NCBI GenBank assembly: GCA_950295325.1
Contig: OX485807.1
Location: 13,791,001-13,855,000 of the forward strand
Length of the DNA stretch: 64,000 nucleotides
Reading direction: 5' to 3'
From: Polytrichum commune
Lineage: Eukaryota > Streptophyta > Polytrichopsida > Polytrichales > Polytrichaceae
Below, piece after piece: positions 24,010 to 36,565 of this stretch. Position 1 is the first letter of the stretch; the number at the start of each line of letters is the position of its first letter. The translations under genes were made by a program, and so were the position numbers. The notes below the pieces were generated by a model, which was not told where the DNA came from, did no database searches, and saw only the letters and a list, made by a program, of their open reading frames with translations.

Positions 24010-24320
24010 TTTGGTGATTTGCCTTAACCAGACACCTATAACTCATTTGATTGGTATGTTGTTAGGTACACTGTAAATAAGTCGGACCCTGTGCTCAAAA
24101 TTTGTTCAATATTCTAGGTTGAATAGTATACATATGTAGGGGGATCTATTATGATCATTTAAGAAGAAAGAGAATCTGTACTTTGATATAGAATAAAATA
24201 TTCAAACGAACTTTGAAGATTATGAGGAAAATGGTTATGGGGTTATTTGGAATCTTGGATTTGCTAATCAACTTGTTTTAGCTTAATTGCATGCTTACTA
24301 TCATAATAGAAGTGGGTGCA
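24010..24320 (+). repeat. Dispersed repeat R1, copy missing most of the 5' half
   Basis: It contains 'attctaggttgaatag', 'gatcatttaa', 'tgtactttgatatagaataa', 'attcaaacgaactttgaagattatgaggaaaatgg' and 'gaagtgggtgcaga' in the R1 order. Confidence 0.7.
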
Positions 24321-24882
24321 GAGCCACAGTTGCCCATGTTAGGCTCGCTCAGCTTATGAGTTGCATGTCATTGTCAAAAGTCCATCTTCAAAGCATTGCA
24401 CTTCCAAGCTTTTTTGAAGATACCATTTCATACTTCTTTCTTTATATTGTATGTACCTACACTAATCCTATTATCTTCAGTATGGTTGTTTTATTTTTAT
24501 TTTTATTAAAGTTATCAAAAGTGAAGACCAAATCCCTAACTTTGAAGGAATCTCCCACACTTACAAAAAACAAGGGATGAACTATTCCGAGATATAAAAC
24601 TTTTTGAAACTTTTGAGTTTATTATGGACTTTTGATTGTACTATATGTGGGGAGTACGCAAGTGTTGAGACTCAAAAAATAATACCTAGACAAGACATGT
24701 GCATATAGGTGACAATGAAAACAAGAGATTCCTAATTATATAAAGATAAAAACATATGAGGGTCAAAAACTCAAAGACCTCCAAAGCTTCCTGGTTACAC
24801 TTAAAATGAGATAATCCACCTCACATTCTCCCAATTCCCCCCTTTATTTTACGGCTAACTTTATTTCATGTACCTACATTAG

Positions 24883-25025
24883 GGTAGACGTGCCTTAATC
24901 GGACACCTATATTTGATTGATATGTGATTTGATGTGGCTCCAAGAACAAATACTAAAAAGACATGTGTTTAAAAGAGATTGGATGATGTGCTCACTTGGG
25001 GCAATCAAACCCCCTTATGTTTCAT
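24883..25025 (+). repeat. Dispersed repeat R1, 5' fragment
   Basis: It starts GGGTAGACGTGCCTTAATCGG and continues through 'acacctatatttgattgatatgtg', 'ggctccaagaac', 'aagacatgtgtttaaaagagattgga' and 'gtgctca'. It stops before the middle of the consensus. Confidence 0.75.
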
Positions 25026-26389
25026 AACCACGTGTGATAATGGGGTATTTAATGGAAGGATATTTATGCACCTCTCAATACTTTTCCCCTCCCTATTTGT
25101 AAATAAAGCTACTTTGACATATTTTTTAGCACCCTATATTTGTTTGTAATTGCTTAGAGAGGCTATTTTTTGGTTTTTTTTAAATTTAAATTTTTAATTG
25201 TACAAGTACCAAATAGTGGACGGAATACTATAGCATTGCGAAACCGACTATGTGAGTAACAAACATTCCATACCATTCAAATTGTCATTCATTTGGTTTC
25301 AATTGATAATACCAATCCTAAATCATTCAAAAAGCCATTCAAAACACAACCAATAGCACTTGGATACTAGTTAAAGGGTTACCAATAAACATGGAGATAA
25401 CATAATATACAAGTTGATATACACAAGTTGTAAACATGGATAGAACAAAATAAGAAATACAATCAGTTGTGACAAGACATAAAACATTTCCCCAACTACC
25501 TACTCCAAAAAAACAAGGTTGCATTCAAATACAAGAAAGCTACATATAATTCTTTTTTTAACAATTACTTTAATTATGTTCACAAACACATTCAATTGTA
25601 GTCCCATTCAAACCTTGTAATAAACATTTACAATGTGAAGAGTTAGGATACAACTATGCACCCTCCAATACTATCAAGATGCATGTTCAACATCCTCTAC
25701 GAAATAACTAGTAATCACAAAATCAACAAAGAAGAGACTACCATGAAAGTTAAACACTAAACCAAATACACGCGGAAAACATTGCAAAGGAAGTGGCCAC
25801 TCTGCCCCATCAATCTGCATGAATGAAACTCTAGAAAATGCTTAGAAAAAGCATGAGCTTGACGATCGAGGACTAAGGTTGTGACAAACCAAAACCAATC
25901 GCAAGAAGCGGTTGAGGGTGACAGTGGAGGTTGTTGGGTTCTAAGCATCCAGCAAGGTCCCACATGTTTTGGCCGTTGCAAAACCCAATGGCTGTTGAGG
26001 ATCACCAACACATTCCTTCCCCCCCCAAAAACCCCACGACATTTCTCTCCATACTAACGCGCTCGATTCAAATTTGGACAGAAACTACACACTTCTTCAT
26101 ACAAGTAGTCAAACCCATGATTATTCTACTAATCCTACCACACACTTTTAGGGGGATCCTATGTCTATGGCCCTATTTTTTTTCTTTTTTCTTGATTACT
26201 AAAATGGAGGAATTATCCACCACCTTATTTTACATATAATCATGTAGGGGACATATTTTCAATCCTATGGTAGATCTAACAAAATTTATAAATTTTACCC
26301 TAAACGAATTAAATTGACACTATTTATTTATTTATTTATTATCTCAAGTGATTTTCTAAAATTCCGATAGTGACCTCCCCGAGCGTGCT
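25026..26389. other. Intergenic region, nothing recognised
   Basis: AT-rich DNA with short, unrelated frames. No repeat boundaries found apart from a short TTTA run near 26323-26340. Confidence 0.5.
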
Positions 26390-26600
26390 CAACATATTGT
26401 AAGCATTCTAGGTTCAATAATCAACATATTTGGGAGACCTAGATGACCATTTTATGACGACATGAATCATCACTTTGATAATGAAAAGATAGTCACAGGA
26501 GCTCCAAAACTTATGAGGAAAGTGGCTATAAGTACAATTTGAAATTGCTAACCATCTCGTACTACTTGTGTGTTTTGTATCGTTAACCTTGTGAGACCTT
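26390..26600 (+). repeat. Dispersed repeat R1, 3' half
   Basis: It contains 'attctaggttcaataatcaacatatttgggagacctaga', 'cactttgataatgaaaagata', 'gagctccaaaacttatgaggaaagtggctata' and 'ccatctcgtacta' in consensus order (phrases quoted in parts). Confidence 0.7.
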
Positions 26601-26804
26601 GCTGACGTGTCATGCCCTCATTTGACACGAGCATGTCGAATGTGCATTGCATCGCACGGCCTTTGTGGGATGATCAATGCTACGTTTGGTGTTATACACA
26701 TGTCGCCTTGCTACATCCCGTAGCAGGGCTCCTTGCATACATATCTACTACATATCCTAGGAGAAATGGGGTAGTTTGAAAAGGTAACCATTTCATACCC
26801 ATCT

Positions 26805-27190
26805 ACCTTAAACCTAAGGTAGACAACCCTTATTCATTTACTTGTCTTATTAGAACACTTACATGTCAATTGTATGTGGTTTGGTGTGCCTCCAAGAATG
26901 GATACCAAAAGGACATGTGTTTGAAAGAGATTGGATTGCATGCTCAAAACATGATATCCATTCTAGATTGAATGTTCAACATAAACCGGAAGACTTATAA
27001 GACCATTTAATGAACTCAAGAACCTTCATTTTGATAATGAATAAGATATTCATATGAGCTCTGAAAATTATGAAGAAAGTGACTATGGCCTTGATTTGGA
27101 TTTGCTAACCATCTTGTACCAACCACGTGTTTTACATTTCAGGAAAAGTGACTAATGACACAAGTAACCATTTAAGAGCCATCTACCTTG
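26805..27190 (+). repeat. Dispersed repeat R1, near full-length copy
   Basis: This is the most complete copy, from CTAAGGTAGACAACCC (about 26813) to GAGCCATCTACCTT (about 27188). The ends AAGGTAGA.. and ..TCTACCTT form short inverted termini. The 26750-26812 flank (ctaggagaaat...ccatctacctta) is the tail of another copy placed head-to-tail. No coding frame. Confidence 0.75.
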
Positions 27191-27259
27191 AACCTATCAT
27201 TTTTCACCACACAATACTTAGTTGTTTGTTGTCAACTCACTCCTTGCTGATGATCACTG

Positions 27260-27715
27260 CCGGGGAGATTTTTGGGCATATCAGTCTAGATCTTAATGTT
27301 TCCAAGTCCAACTGGTTACATGTTAACATCTTTCGGCTTTTCTTTGTTAAATTGAGGACTATTCTGTAAATTCTTCTAAATGGATCGGTAAATTTCCTGA
27401 AGTCCTTGTCAAAGTCAAACCTGTTCATTTGTAACAAGCGGTTGGTTCTCCCTCTTTGTTGCTGATGATTCCCACACAAAGTCAGAAGGGAGGTATGTAA
27501 ATAACTCAAGTCAAGTGTCTGGAGAGATTTTTGGATATAATCGGTCAAAATCCTAGTGTTTCCAAGTCCAACCGATTACATGTTGACATCTTTCGGTTTT
27601 TCTTTTATCAATTTGAGGTACATTCCATAGATTCCTCTAAGATGGCCGGTAATTTTCCTGAAGTCTTGAACTTCAACCGGTTATTTCTCAAACTAGCAGC
27701 CGGTTCTCCCCGTTC
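27260..27715 (+). repeat. Dispersed repeat R2, copies 2 and 3 in tandem
   Basis: Copy 2 (27260-27455) and copy 3 (27519-27715) each hold GGAGATTTTTGG, 'tttccaagtccaac.ggttacatgtt.acatctttcgg', 'ttcctctaa' and GGTTCTCC in the same order as 7916-8136. They are separated by about 63 bp. Confidence 0.75.
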
Positions 27716-28212
27716 ATGGACTGAACTTATTAACTCCATCTCAATCTCTTGCCTTTGTGGATGACAAAGGCTGGACTGATTGAGAGAGGACATCCATCAG
27801 CCTAACTTGCTCCGAGAAATCCACTGCCGCGCTCGCTGATCCTAACTTAATCTTGCAGCTTTTCGACAGGTACGCCGCATCTTACAAACTTTCACGCTGC
27901 ATGCTCGGAATCATCGTCACGTGTGGCTACGTGGATGGGAGCACAAAACAAAGAGATGGGACTTTCTACTAACCTCCTCTCATGTACTTCACACTGCCCC
28001 ATTACAATAGATTTATAGCTCACTCAGCGGGACGGTTTTACGGAGGGAGGTATGTATATGCATTAGTTGTGGGACTCGAAACGTTTGAAAGGTTTCAGTT
28101 GATTGCATGACAGCATCATTTGGTGTTCGTCTCTGTAAGTAAGCTTGCGTTCACTCTGATGAACTCCTGCACCAAACATCACCACCTGCGTTGTTGATCT
28201 CTTTAGTTTCTT
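27716..28212 (+). promoter_or_regulatory. Region upstream of the hydrolase with a G-box
   Basis: A perfect CACGTG lies at 27918-27923, followed by TACGTG at 27928-27933. G-boxes are bound by bHLH and bZIP factors in plants. Nothing here shows that this one is used. No coding frame of note. Confidence 0.4.
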
Positions 28213-28730
28213 CCGTTGTGAGAACGCATGTCAAGGTTTAGGCAGAGGTTGCAGAAAGTTGAGGCTGTGGAGGGTGGGTGTTGCGGGAAATCAGGATCAG
28301 AGCTTCCGAAGGGATTATTTGGGTTTAGGGTGAGAGAGATTCCAATTTCTTGAATTTTCTTCACAACTGGGAGCCCTTGAATTTTTGATGCTGGAAGAAG
28401 AGGTTCGTCATCACTCATAACCTTAGGAAGCTCATCAGCACCTGTGGGTTTCCCACTTTGTTTATTTATTGTTGTGAGAACGCATGTGAAGAACTTAGTG
28501 CGAGGTTGCAGAAAGAGATAGTGTAGTGTTGGTGTTTCAGCAAATCACTTGGGAGCAAGAAATTCTGTTCGAAGCTTCCAAAGGATTATTGGGATTTAGG
28601 GTGAGATAGATTCCACTTGAATTTTTTCCTTTTTACCCAGAGTGGGGAGGGGGAGGAGTCAGTTGAAGGTGTAGGTTCAGGTATCCTAAATTCGCACATC
28701 CCACAAAATTGGGAGCCCTTGAAGAATTTC
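28213..28730 (+). repeat. Duplicated 5' leader of the hydrolase gene
   Basis: The block from TTGTGAGAACGCATGT at about 28213 recurs at about 28473, with shared 'gaggttgcagaaag', 'gcttcc.aagg.attat' and 'gggtttagggtgaga' phrases and, at their ends, a common GGGAGCCCTTGAA (28370 and 28711). The distal copy leads into the ATG at 28732. The proximal copy does not continue into a hydrolase exon. Confidence 0.7.
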
Positions 28731-28731
28731 A

Positions 28732-31700
28732 ATGCAAGAAACTTCGGGGGATGAGCTGAATCCAAGCATGAGTGAAGAAGAATCCAACGTACCTAGGCCC
28801 ATACCCATGTCAATCTCCGTGCCTCCATACCCATGGGGCACCACACCGGAAGATGAATTCTACGCTTCCAGGAATGTGAAGCACCACACCGAATTCCTGG
28901 AGGTTAATGGGGCCAAAATTTTCACCCAATCTTGGGTTCCGACCATTAATCCACCGGAAGCACTCATACTCATGGTTCACGGCTATGGGAATGATTCGAG
29001 CTGGGTTTTTCAGAACACCGCCATTCTGTTCACCCAAATGGGATATGCTGCGTTTGCATTAGACTTACCCGGCCATGGACTCTCCGAAGGTCTCAAGGCT
29101 TATGTCCCCGACATAACCCCTGTGGTAGAAGCATGCAAATTTTATTTCCACAGGGTTAAGAATATGGTGGAGTTTCAAACCCTGCCAAGGTTTTTGTACG
29201 GGGAGTCTCTGGGTGGCGCCATTTGTTTGTTGCTCCATTTTGAAGAGCCGGTGGGTTACGATGGCGCCATTTTAATGGCACCCATGTGCAAAATCTCGGA
29301 GAAGATGGTCCCGCCGTGGCCGGTGGAGAGTGTTTTGAGGTTTGTGGCTCGGTGGGCTCCCACTTTGCCTATTGTGCCCACCAAAGACCTTATTGACAAG
29401 TCCATCAAAGATCCTGCCAAGAGAGCTGTTGCAAGGAACAATCCCCGGAGGTAAGTTAAGAGCATTCAATCCCCCCCCCCCTCTCTCTTCTTTTTTGTGG
29501 AGGATTTCTAAGATGTGTTGTGGAATAAGGTGAGGTAGATGGGCCTTATTTGGTTACTCTTTTCTTCTGTATCCCACCTTATACTACCTGGATTCGTGAG
29601 GGTTATAATTTCCAATGTACCCGAAGAGGCCAGGATCAATGCCAGAAAGTTTTGGAGCTAATCTCGAAGTCTTATGAATTATCAAAGTCCACTGACAGTG
29701 AGCCATAAGAAGGCCACATAGGTGCCCCCAATTATGATGCTGACTATCGAGCCTAGCATGGTTAACAAATTTTGAGGACGGAGTCCAATCTCTTTTAAAC
29801 ACACACACGATGCTTTGGGAGTGTCTCGGGGGGTGCACCTTTCATTAAAACCTAGAATCACGTGCGTTCACTGCATACTCTAAAAACCCCCTATATACAA
29901 GTTATTTTTTGTGAAATGAAGTAATACACATACAATTGCAACAATAAATATACAAGTGACAATATGTATACACAAAAAAACATCCATTCATATATAGTCA
30001 TTAACATAAGTATACAAATATACTTTTGAACAATAATCAACCCCTATAATATGTATAACAAAATATCCTAGCTTTCATCAGCAAAGTCGTTGAAAACTTT
30101 TTCATCTCCTGGATGTAACTCATAAACATTTGATTCACCAATATATGTCATTGTAGCCAATGCAATTATTGTCTCTAAGTCTACCATCAAATGATCAGTA
30201 AGATCATATGTCCACATGTTGTTAGCCCCTTTTTGATACCAACATAAACCAATCTCCTTATTACTTTGAGCTGAACGAATCATTTCAAAACCCTAATACT
30301 GCCTCTTTCCCCGATATTACCTTGACACCTTGTACATGGTTCATACTACCCTATAAGGTTGCTAACGAAAATCGTTAATCCTAGTTAATCCTAATTTCAT
30401 CCAATATGAAAACTTATGATATGTAGTATAGTAACAGTACCATACAAGTACAATTATTGTATACTTTTTAAAGGCCTTCCATATATGTACGTAACTATAA
30501 ATTATAACATGTATACCATATGTATACGTAATACGGCAAGGTCCAAATCAATACCCCTCCTGTGGACTCACGTATACTCGTACATGTTTAGTACAGTGCA
30601 CCCCCCGAGGGGAGTGCCCGTTCTCAGATCTGCACCCAATCACCCATCACTCAAACGTAGGTGTCCGATTAAGATGAGCAACCAATTAGATAAGTAATTT
30701 TCACTTTGATTATGAACAAGATGTTCACATGAGCTCCGAAAATAGCTACGGGCACGATTTGAATTTGCTAGGTAATCATCTCGCACTAATTGCGTGTTTC
30801 ATATCCTATGAGAAGTGGGTGAAGAGCTTAAAAGTGTCTGTTGAAGACCTGCTTATGGCACAGTTTACGGAGTGAATCAATCTACCGAGAAACTCTGGCA
30901 TTTGTGTTGGCTCGCCGATGACTGAAAGAATAATTCTGGGTCCCGCAAAGCAACAAACATGCGCTTTTGACTCTTACAGAATTAGAAAGAAGGTGCTTGA
31001 ACATTGTTGTTGTAGGTGTGGTCTGTGTCAACGCTTCCAAATCTCAATTTTTGAGGGTCAGTGCAAGTTAGTCGATATTGATGGGTTAGTTTTTGTTAAA
31101 TGATATTGCCAGCAAGCTTCTTGACAGGATTTCAGAGGGTTTGTTTGAGCTTTTTTACAATATGTCAGGGAGTTTGGTTGAGCTTTTGTACAATATTTCA
31201 GAGAGAATTTGTTTGAGCTTCAAGTCAAACTCTCTGATATTGATTTAGTAAACTTCACTGCAATATGTGAGGCTGAATATGTCAAAACATCATCGTGAAC
31301 CAAAAGAATCCTTGTTGGAAAATATGCGGCAATCTGAAGGGAAGTTTTGTATCTGTTTGTATATCTCGATAGTGGTTCCATTTTATCAGCTTCATCCCTC
31401 ACGTCAGTGCAAGCCAAGATAGATGACTGATTTGGTTGGTTGGTTGGTTGGTTGGTTGATTGAGAACCCTAGATTGCTCACAAATTTATCTCTGCCAAAA
31501 GGCGATGGGATTATTGGCATCCAATGAGGACTAAGTTACACGTATTGTAAGAGTTGTGTATATTTTTGGCCCTTGGAACTTTTAAGTCGAGCCTTTTGAG
31601 TAGTCTGTAGGGGCGATGGTCATAAAATTCCTATCAGATTTTGCATCGGGAAGGTGTTTGGGAAGTTTACATAGCATTTTTAAGCATGTGTCTCTTTCCA

Positions 31701-32342
31701 TTCTAGCTTCAAGAATAAAATTTCAAGAATCAAGGTCCTTGACTACATGCATGAATGGCGAGCACAGTCAAGCGAGATTAAACTCTCATTAGTCGACACC
31801 TCATTGTTGCCTATCTTCAGACACAAAATCTTCTTCCATCTACCAAGATTCAATTGACGATGTGCGTCCTCAATGGAAACGTTCTTAGGTTCTCTGGATT
31901 ACATAGGGTTTATTCCATTTGCATCTGAACCTAAATAGGCTAGTCAAGAATGTTACGTAAAATTCTAATTTTCAATTTCTTCTTTCTGGCATTCATCGGC
32001 AGGTATGCAGGAAAGCCGAGACTGGGAACGGTGATTGAGCTGCTGAAGGTGACAGCGAACCTCGAAGAAACACTCAAAGATGTCAGTCTTCCATTTATTG
32101 TTTTGCATGGCGATGCAGATGTGGTGACAGAGCCTGCAGTTAGCACATACTTGTATGAAACCGCAAGATCTGAGGATAAAACATTACGAATCTACGAGGG
32201 AATGCAGCACTCTCTGATTCAAGGCGAACCTGATGAAAATGTCGCGATAATTCTGAATGACATCAGCACATGGCTGAAGGTCAGAGTTAGCCGGAAGATG
32301 ACATCTGAGGGAGAGCAAAACAATCCTGCTCAAAGAACGTGA
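28732..32342 (+). CDS. Monoacylglycerol lipase / caffeoylshikimate esterase-like alpha/beta hydrolase
   Basis: Two exons, 28732-29450 and 32003-32342, join in phase (AG|G) across a 2552-bp GT-AG intron to give 352 residues. The fold signature is HGYG (oxyanion loop), LDLPGHGLSEG, the nucleophile elbow GESLGG with Ser159, the acid Asp279 in HGDADVVT and His309 in GMQHSLIQGEPDE. This is the complete triad of plant monoacylglycerol lipases and caffeoylshikimate esterases (serine aminopeptidase S33 fold). NNPRRYAGKPRLGT and LYETARSEDKTLRIY are also typical. The length is close to family members of about 330-350 residues. No signal peptide or membrane segment is visible, so a cytosolic or peripheral enzyme is expected. 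It probably cleaves fatty-acid or phenolic esters. Substrate choice between monoacylglycerol and caffeoyl-shikimate cannot be read from sequence. The ATG at 28732 is the first in frame and gives an acidic N-terminal extension. Confidence 0.92.
29451..32002 (+). other. Large hydrolase intron carrying repeat fragments
   Basis: It contains a reversed R1 fragment (about 29735-29830), a chimeric R1 piece with inverted 5' and forward 3' parts (about 30640-30850), a GGTT run (31433-31457) and a 71-codon minus-strand frame at 30068-30283 with protein-like composition but no family I recognise. Confidence 0.6.
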
Positions 32343-33640
32343 TGTTTGCCAAAATATTAATTTTGAGGTTTTGTATAATACACTATGCTTGCTCAATGAG
32401 GGCCAATGAAGATGATAGGATCACTGATGATGAACTTTGGGCACACATGCGTTCATTTTTTCCACAAAAGGTAATTGGTCTTTTTACTGTTGCCGTTTCA
32501 ATGAGAAGAAGCTTGTGGTTTCTGCTTAGAAGCAGGCTGTATCAGAAGAAGGTGACTAACTCTGATTGTTTCTAGGATTAGCGTGACCTATTGGTGTTGG
32601 ATTTTTGCATAGCATGGCGAACCAAGTACCTGCTTTGATTCAACTTGAAAGCGGTGTCTCACTTTTGTATTTAGGACCATTCTTGAGATTCATTTCGGTA
32701 TCTCACCCATGCAAAGTGTACACAGGAACGAGGACGTGCATTTCCAGCTTGACTGAAAACAAATTGATCAAAGTTTATGATCACGAATTCATTCCAACTG
32801 GTCTCCACTAAAGTTTGGGTTCTCTGATGCCATTTTCAGAGTCAAACCAGCTAAAATTAGTGTGTTAAGGATATAGAATGGCTGCCTACGTTGTTTATGG
32901 TATATAGTGTGTAGTAATGTGCACCTTCAAAATCCCACAAATGTTGGATGAGGTCGCCCCACAAACCATATTAATGTATGTTTGTCTGGTATTCCCTCAG
33001 TCCCATTCACAATATCCTCAAATGTTAGTTGCCTTTTGAGTGTAGGGTCAGTGGTCTCGGTGGTCTTGGTTGAACTCCAAATCCAAATCAACATCTTGTT
33101 GATCATGGGATCTCAGGTTGTGCATGATAGTGCAACACATCGTGATATTTCACTTTAGGCTTCAATCCTCTTCAAAATAGCGAAGGTTGAGGCATCCGTA
33201 ACTGATAAAATAAGAGAGTTTGCATCTGTTTGGGAGGAGTACTAGTGGGGAATTGTTTTTCTTGCTACGGAAAACATTTTCTAAGGAGAATGCAATATAT
33301 ATATTGGAAATTGGTACAAGTTTGGTAAGTGGTAAAGTTTAGGGTATCATACAGTCGATCCATTGGTTAATCCATAACCCCTCATCTAAATGTTGGTTCT
33401 TGGCTATGATGGTTGTCAGAACTCTTACGAGGGTATTCAATCACAATTTGTCATCACACAAACTTTAACTTTGTTTGCTTAAAACTTACAGATCTCATCC
33501 ACGTTGGCATTGCATGACCCTCGTGAATGGCTAAATGGACTTGGTCGACAATGAATGCCTGGACCTTATTGCTTGTTGCAACCAACAAATAAGAGTCCAG
33601 TGTAGCCACACTAGCCTTAACATTACCATGAACATCCAAC
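32343..33640. other. Hydrolase 3' UTR and intergenic DNA
   Basis: The sequence after the stop has no continuing domain. A 78-codon frame (32339-32575) follows closely but shows no homology that I recognise, and I read it as 3' UTR. Confidence 0.4.
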
Positions 33641-34184
33641 ACTTAATTACCCTAGTAGTATACTACACTAAGTATGAGATTTAGTGTCACTTACTAGTTG
33701 GAATTGCAACACTATAAATACTTTTTGTATAACTCATTTTATTTTTTACCAACAAAGGTCGAATTGGTTGTTTGGACATTGTAAAACATTAAATGATATT
33801 AATGATAAAAAAAGATATAGGAACATGTAACTCCAAACAAATATCATACTAAATATCATATTGAGTGTAGTGAATCAGTCTACTTATCATCCATCCACTT
33901 ATCCTTGCATAAAGTGACACTCCCATTCTCTAAAATCAACCAGCTCCACTCTCAACATTAGATTGGACTACACAGTCCAAAAAGCATCCATCCAATGTAC
34001 CATTCAGGTTTCACGCTTTACGTAAAAATATATAAACGCATATATGATAGATTGCAATTGACTACAATGTTTTGTCTAATTAGTGTGGGTTAACATTTAG
34101 AGTTACATGTTGCTATAGTTTTTTATTGACATTTTCATTATTTACCAACTAAGTTATATCATATTCTTCGGTGTGATTACTAAC

Positions 34185-34445
34185 AACACTAAATATGATA
34201 TTTAATGTCACTATGGTTATTTTTCACATGACACTTCTCATACATAAGTGAACAAATATTGTCATGCATGATGGATGAGTTCATCCATTGGTCAGAACCA
34301 TGCCTTCTATTGTTAGCAACTTGTGATGAAATATTGTCATGGATGATTGGAATATGGATGATAAATTACATGGTAAGTGATAGTAATTGCAATACTGTAA
34401 ATCTATAATCCCCCCAACAAATTACAAGGAATGACAAATAATTTT
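34185..34445 (+). repeat. Dispersed repeat R3, copy 2
   Basis: Matches 8330-8625 throughout, with the shared 'tgtcatggatgattg', 'gtaagtgatagtaat' and 'ttacaaggaatgacaaat' blocks. Confidence 0.7.
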
Positions 34446-35555
34446 AAATGATGCGCATGCATCACGATGAAATTAAACCCCCTACATACGAGAGCTTTGT
34501 AGACAAAAACAAATGTATACGTACTAACGGCATGCTAGAAAGTGGACTCATGTACTTATATTGAACTTTTTAATTTAATGTGATAAATGCCTCCACTAAG
34601 TATACAACTTACAAATCATGAATTAAATAGGTCCTGCAATTCATATAAAATCCACTTTCACTTTCCAATGGGAATGTCATTGAACATTTCTCATGCATAG
34701 CATGTAACTCAACGTTTGCATCAAACGAATGAAGACAAAAAGCACAATATCTCAGCCTTCATATGTGGAGCAAAACTCAAGGGAAAGCCATGAGCGCTTC
34801 AAGAGCCTCGTGGGTAAAAACCAAAAACCCAAATGCAAACCCTAACAAGAATGGACGTGGAAGTCATTGAGGAGTATTACCATATGATAATGATCAATGA
34901 ATGTGTATTGGATGAAAAACTAGCACATTTATTGCCAAAAAAAGTTTAGAGCCTCAAGGTCCCCTTTTGTACATCTAGCTTTGCTTCAAAATTCTTATTA
35001 GCCTTTTTTAATGTACACACTAGAGAAAGATAACACCGCTCCCTTATGTATATAATGTACGCTAATATCTCAAGTAGTACCCCTTCTTACACTCCCGTTA
35101 GTTCATACATGTTGTGAAGAGTCCACCCCCTGGGCATTCAGTGTGATGGAAAAAATAAATTAAAAGGGCACGGATTTGGGTTCCTTGCAAGAGGCACTAA
35201 TTGTACTCAAGTTTTCGTCTCCCAATTATCAAAAATAAGTTGACTTGTGCTCTGAATATGGGTTGGGAGAGAATCTTGCCTTTAAAAACTTATAGCAATT
35301 TCAAAGCTTGAAAACAAATTGTGATTTTTTTGTTAAATCATTGTGACATCAATTTCCATACTGATGAAAAATCACTCCAGTATTAGACCCGTACCACACT
35401 TATGTGATTTTCCTTAAGTTATCGGAAATGGGTGTGTCTACTCTAAAGCTACAAGTTTATGTTTTAATCTTGGGCCCTGCTTTACCTTAGGTGTAAATGT
35501 GTTGTTGGTGCAAAAGCAATCCTCCAATAAAAATGCTTCCTTCTTCTTGGAAGAG

Positions 35556-35597
<42 letters not shown>

Positions 35598-35690
35598 TTT
35601 TTTAATTTTTAAAATTTAAAATTTATTTAAAAAAAAAAACTGCCCCTCCCCTCATGCCTCACACTCTTCCTGTTGCTCAACTCGACCTTG
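34446..35690. other. Intergenic region with a CA microsatellite
   Basis: A perfect CA run occupies about 35554-35595, followed by a T/A-rich tract. No gene recognised. Confidence 0.55.
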
Positions 35691-36350
35691 GAGGACACCT
35701 TTATTTGAGTGGTATGTGGATCTAAGAATGGACATAAAAAATGTGTTTAAAAGAGATGGGATTACGTGCTCAAATTTCATCAATCATTCTAGATGATCAC
35801 TCTACGAGAAAGAGAATCCTGACTTCGATAATGACTGAGATATTCAAATGAGTTCCAAAAATTATGAAAGAATTGGTTAGGGGCACAATTTGGATTTGCT
35901 AATCATATTTTGTTTCGTGTTGCATATCTACAAGAAGTGGGTGCAAGGTTAAATGTGTCCAGTTAAGACTTGCTCAATGCTCTTACCTCAAGTGCAAGTA
36001 AGATAGATGTGCCTAATCCAATGCCTGATCTTAAATGGACACCTACATTGATTGATGTATGGTTGGGTGTGAATCTAAGAACGACCCAAAAGACATGTGT
36101 TGAAAAGAGATTGGACTACGTGCTCAAATTTCTTTAACCATTCTAGACACAATAATCAACCTAATTGGGAGAACCTATATGGTCATTGAATGACTCGAAA
36201 AATCTTCACTTTGATGATGAACATGATATTCATACGAGCTCCAAAAATTATAAGAAAAAATGGCTATAGTCACAATTTGGATTTCCTACGAGGAGTGCAT
36301 GCAAACATAAAAGTGTCCATTTAAGATCCACTTACCTTAAATGTGTCGTG
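35690..36350 (+). repeat. Dispersed repeat R1, two head-to-tail copies
   Basis: Copy one (about 35690-36000) and copy two (about 36003-36345) each run from a 'ggacacct..attga.tg.tatg' block through 'aagaac/atgga', 'acatgtgtt.aaaagaga', 'gagctccaaaaattat' and 'gtgtccatttaagatccact' (consensus phrases). The second ends 220 bp before the p24 start codon, so it may lie in that promoter. Confidence 0.75.
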
Positions 36351-36565
36351 AAACACAAAATAAAAATAAAAATAAAAATAATCAATGAAATTGCTTCCTT
36401 CTTCCTTCCTTGGAGCTTAGCCACCCACACACATCAACATTAAAAAAATTAAAAAAATCCTCCCCTCTTCCCTCACACTCTTCCCTTGTTGATTTTGCTC
36501 TTCCTCAGCTCCGACACTTTTGTTTGTGGTTTGTTTTGCGTTGCGGGAAAATTGCTGGTGAGCCC

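Noticed and set aside
32339-32575. 78-codon frame as a separate gene after the hydrolase
   Set aside because: It starts within a few bases of the hydrolase stop, has no domain, and is best read as 3' UTR.
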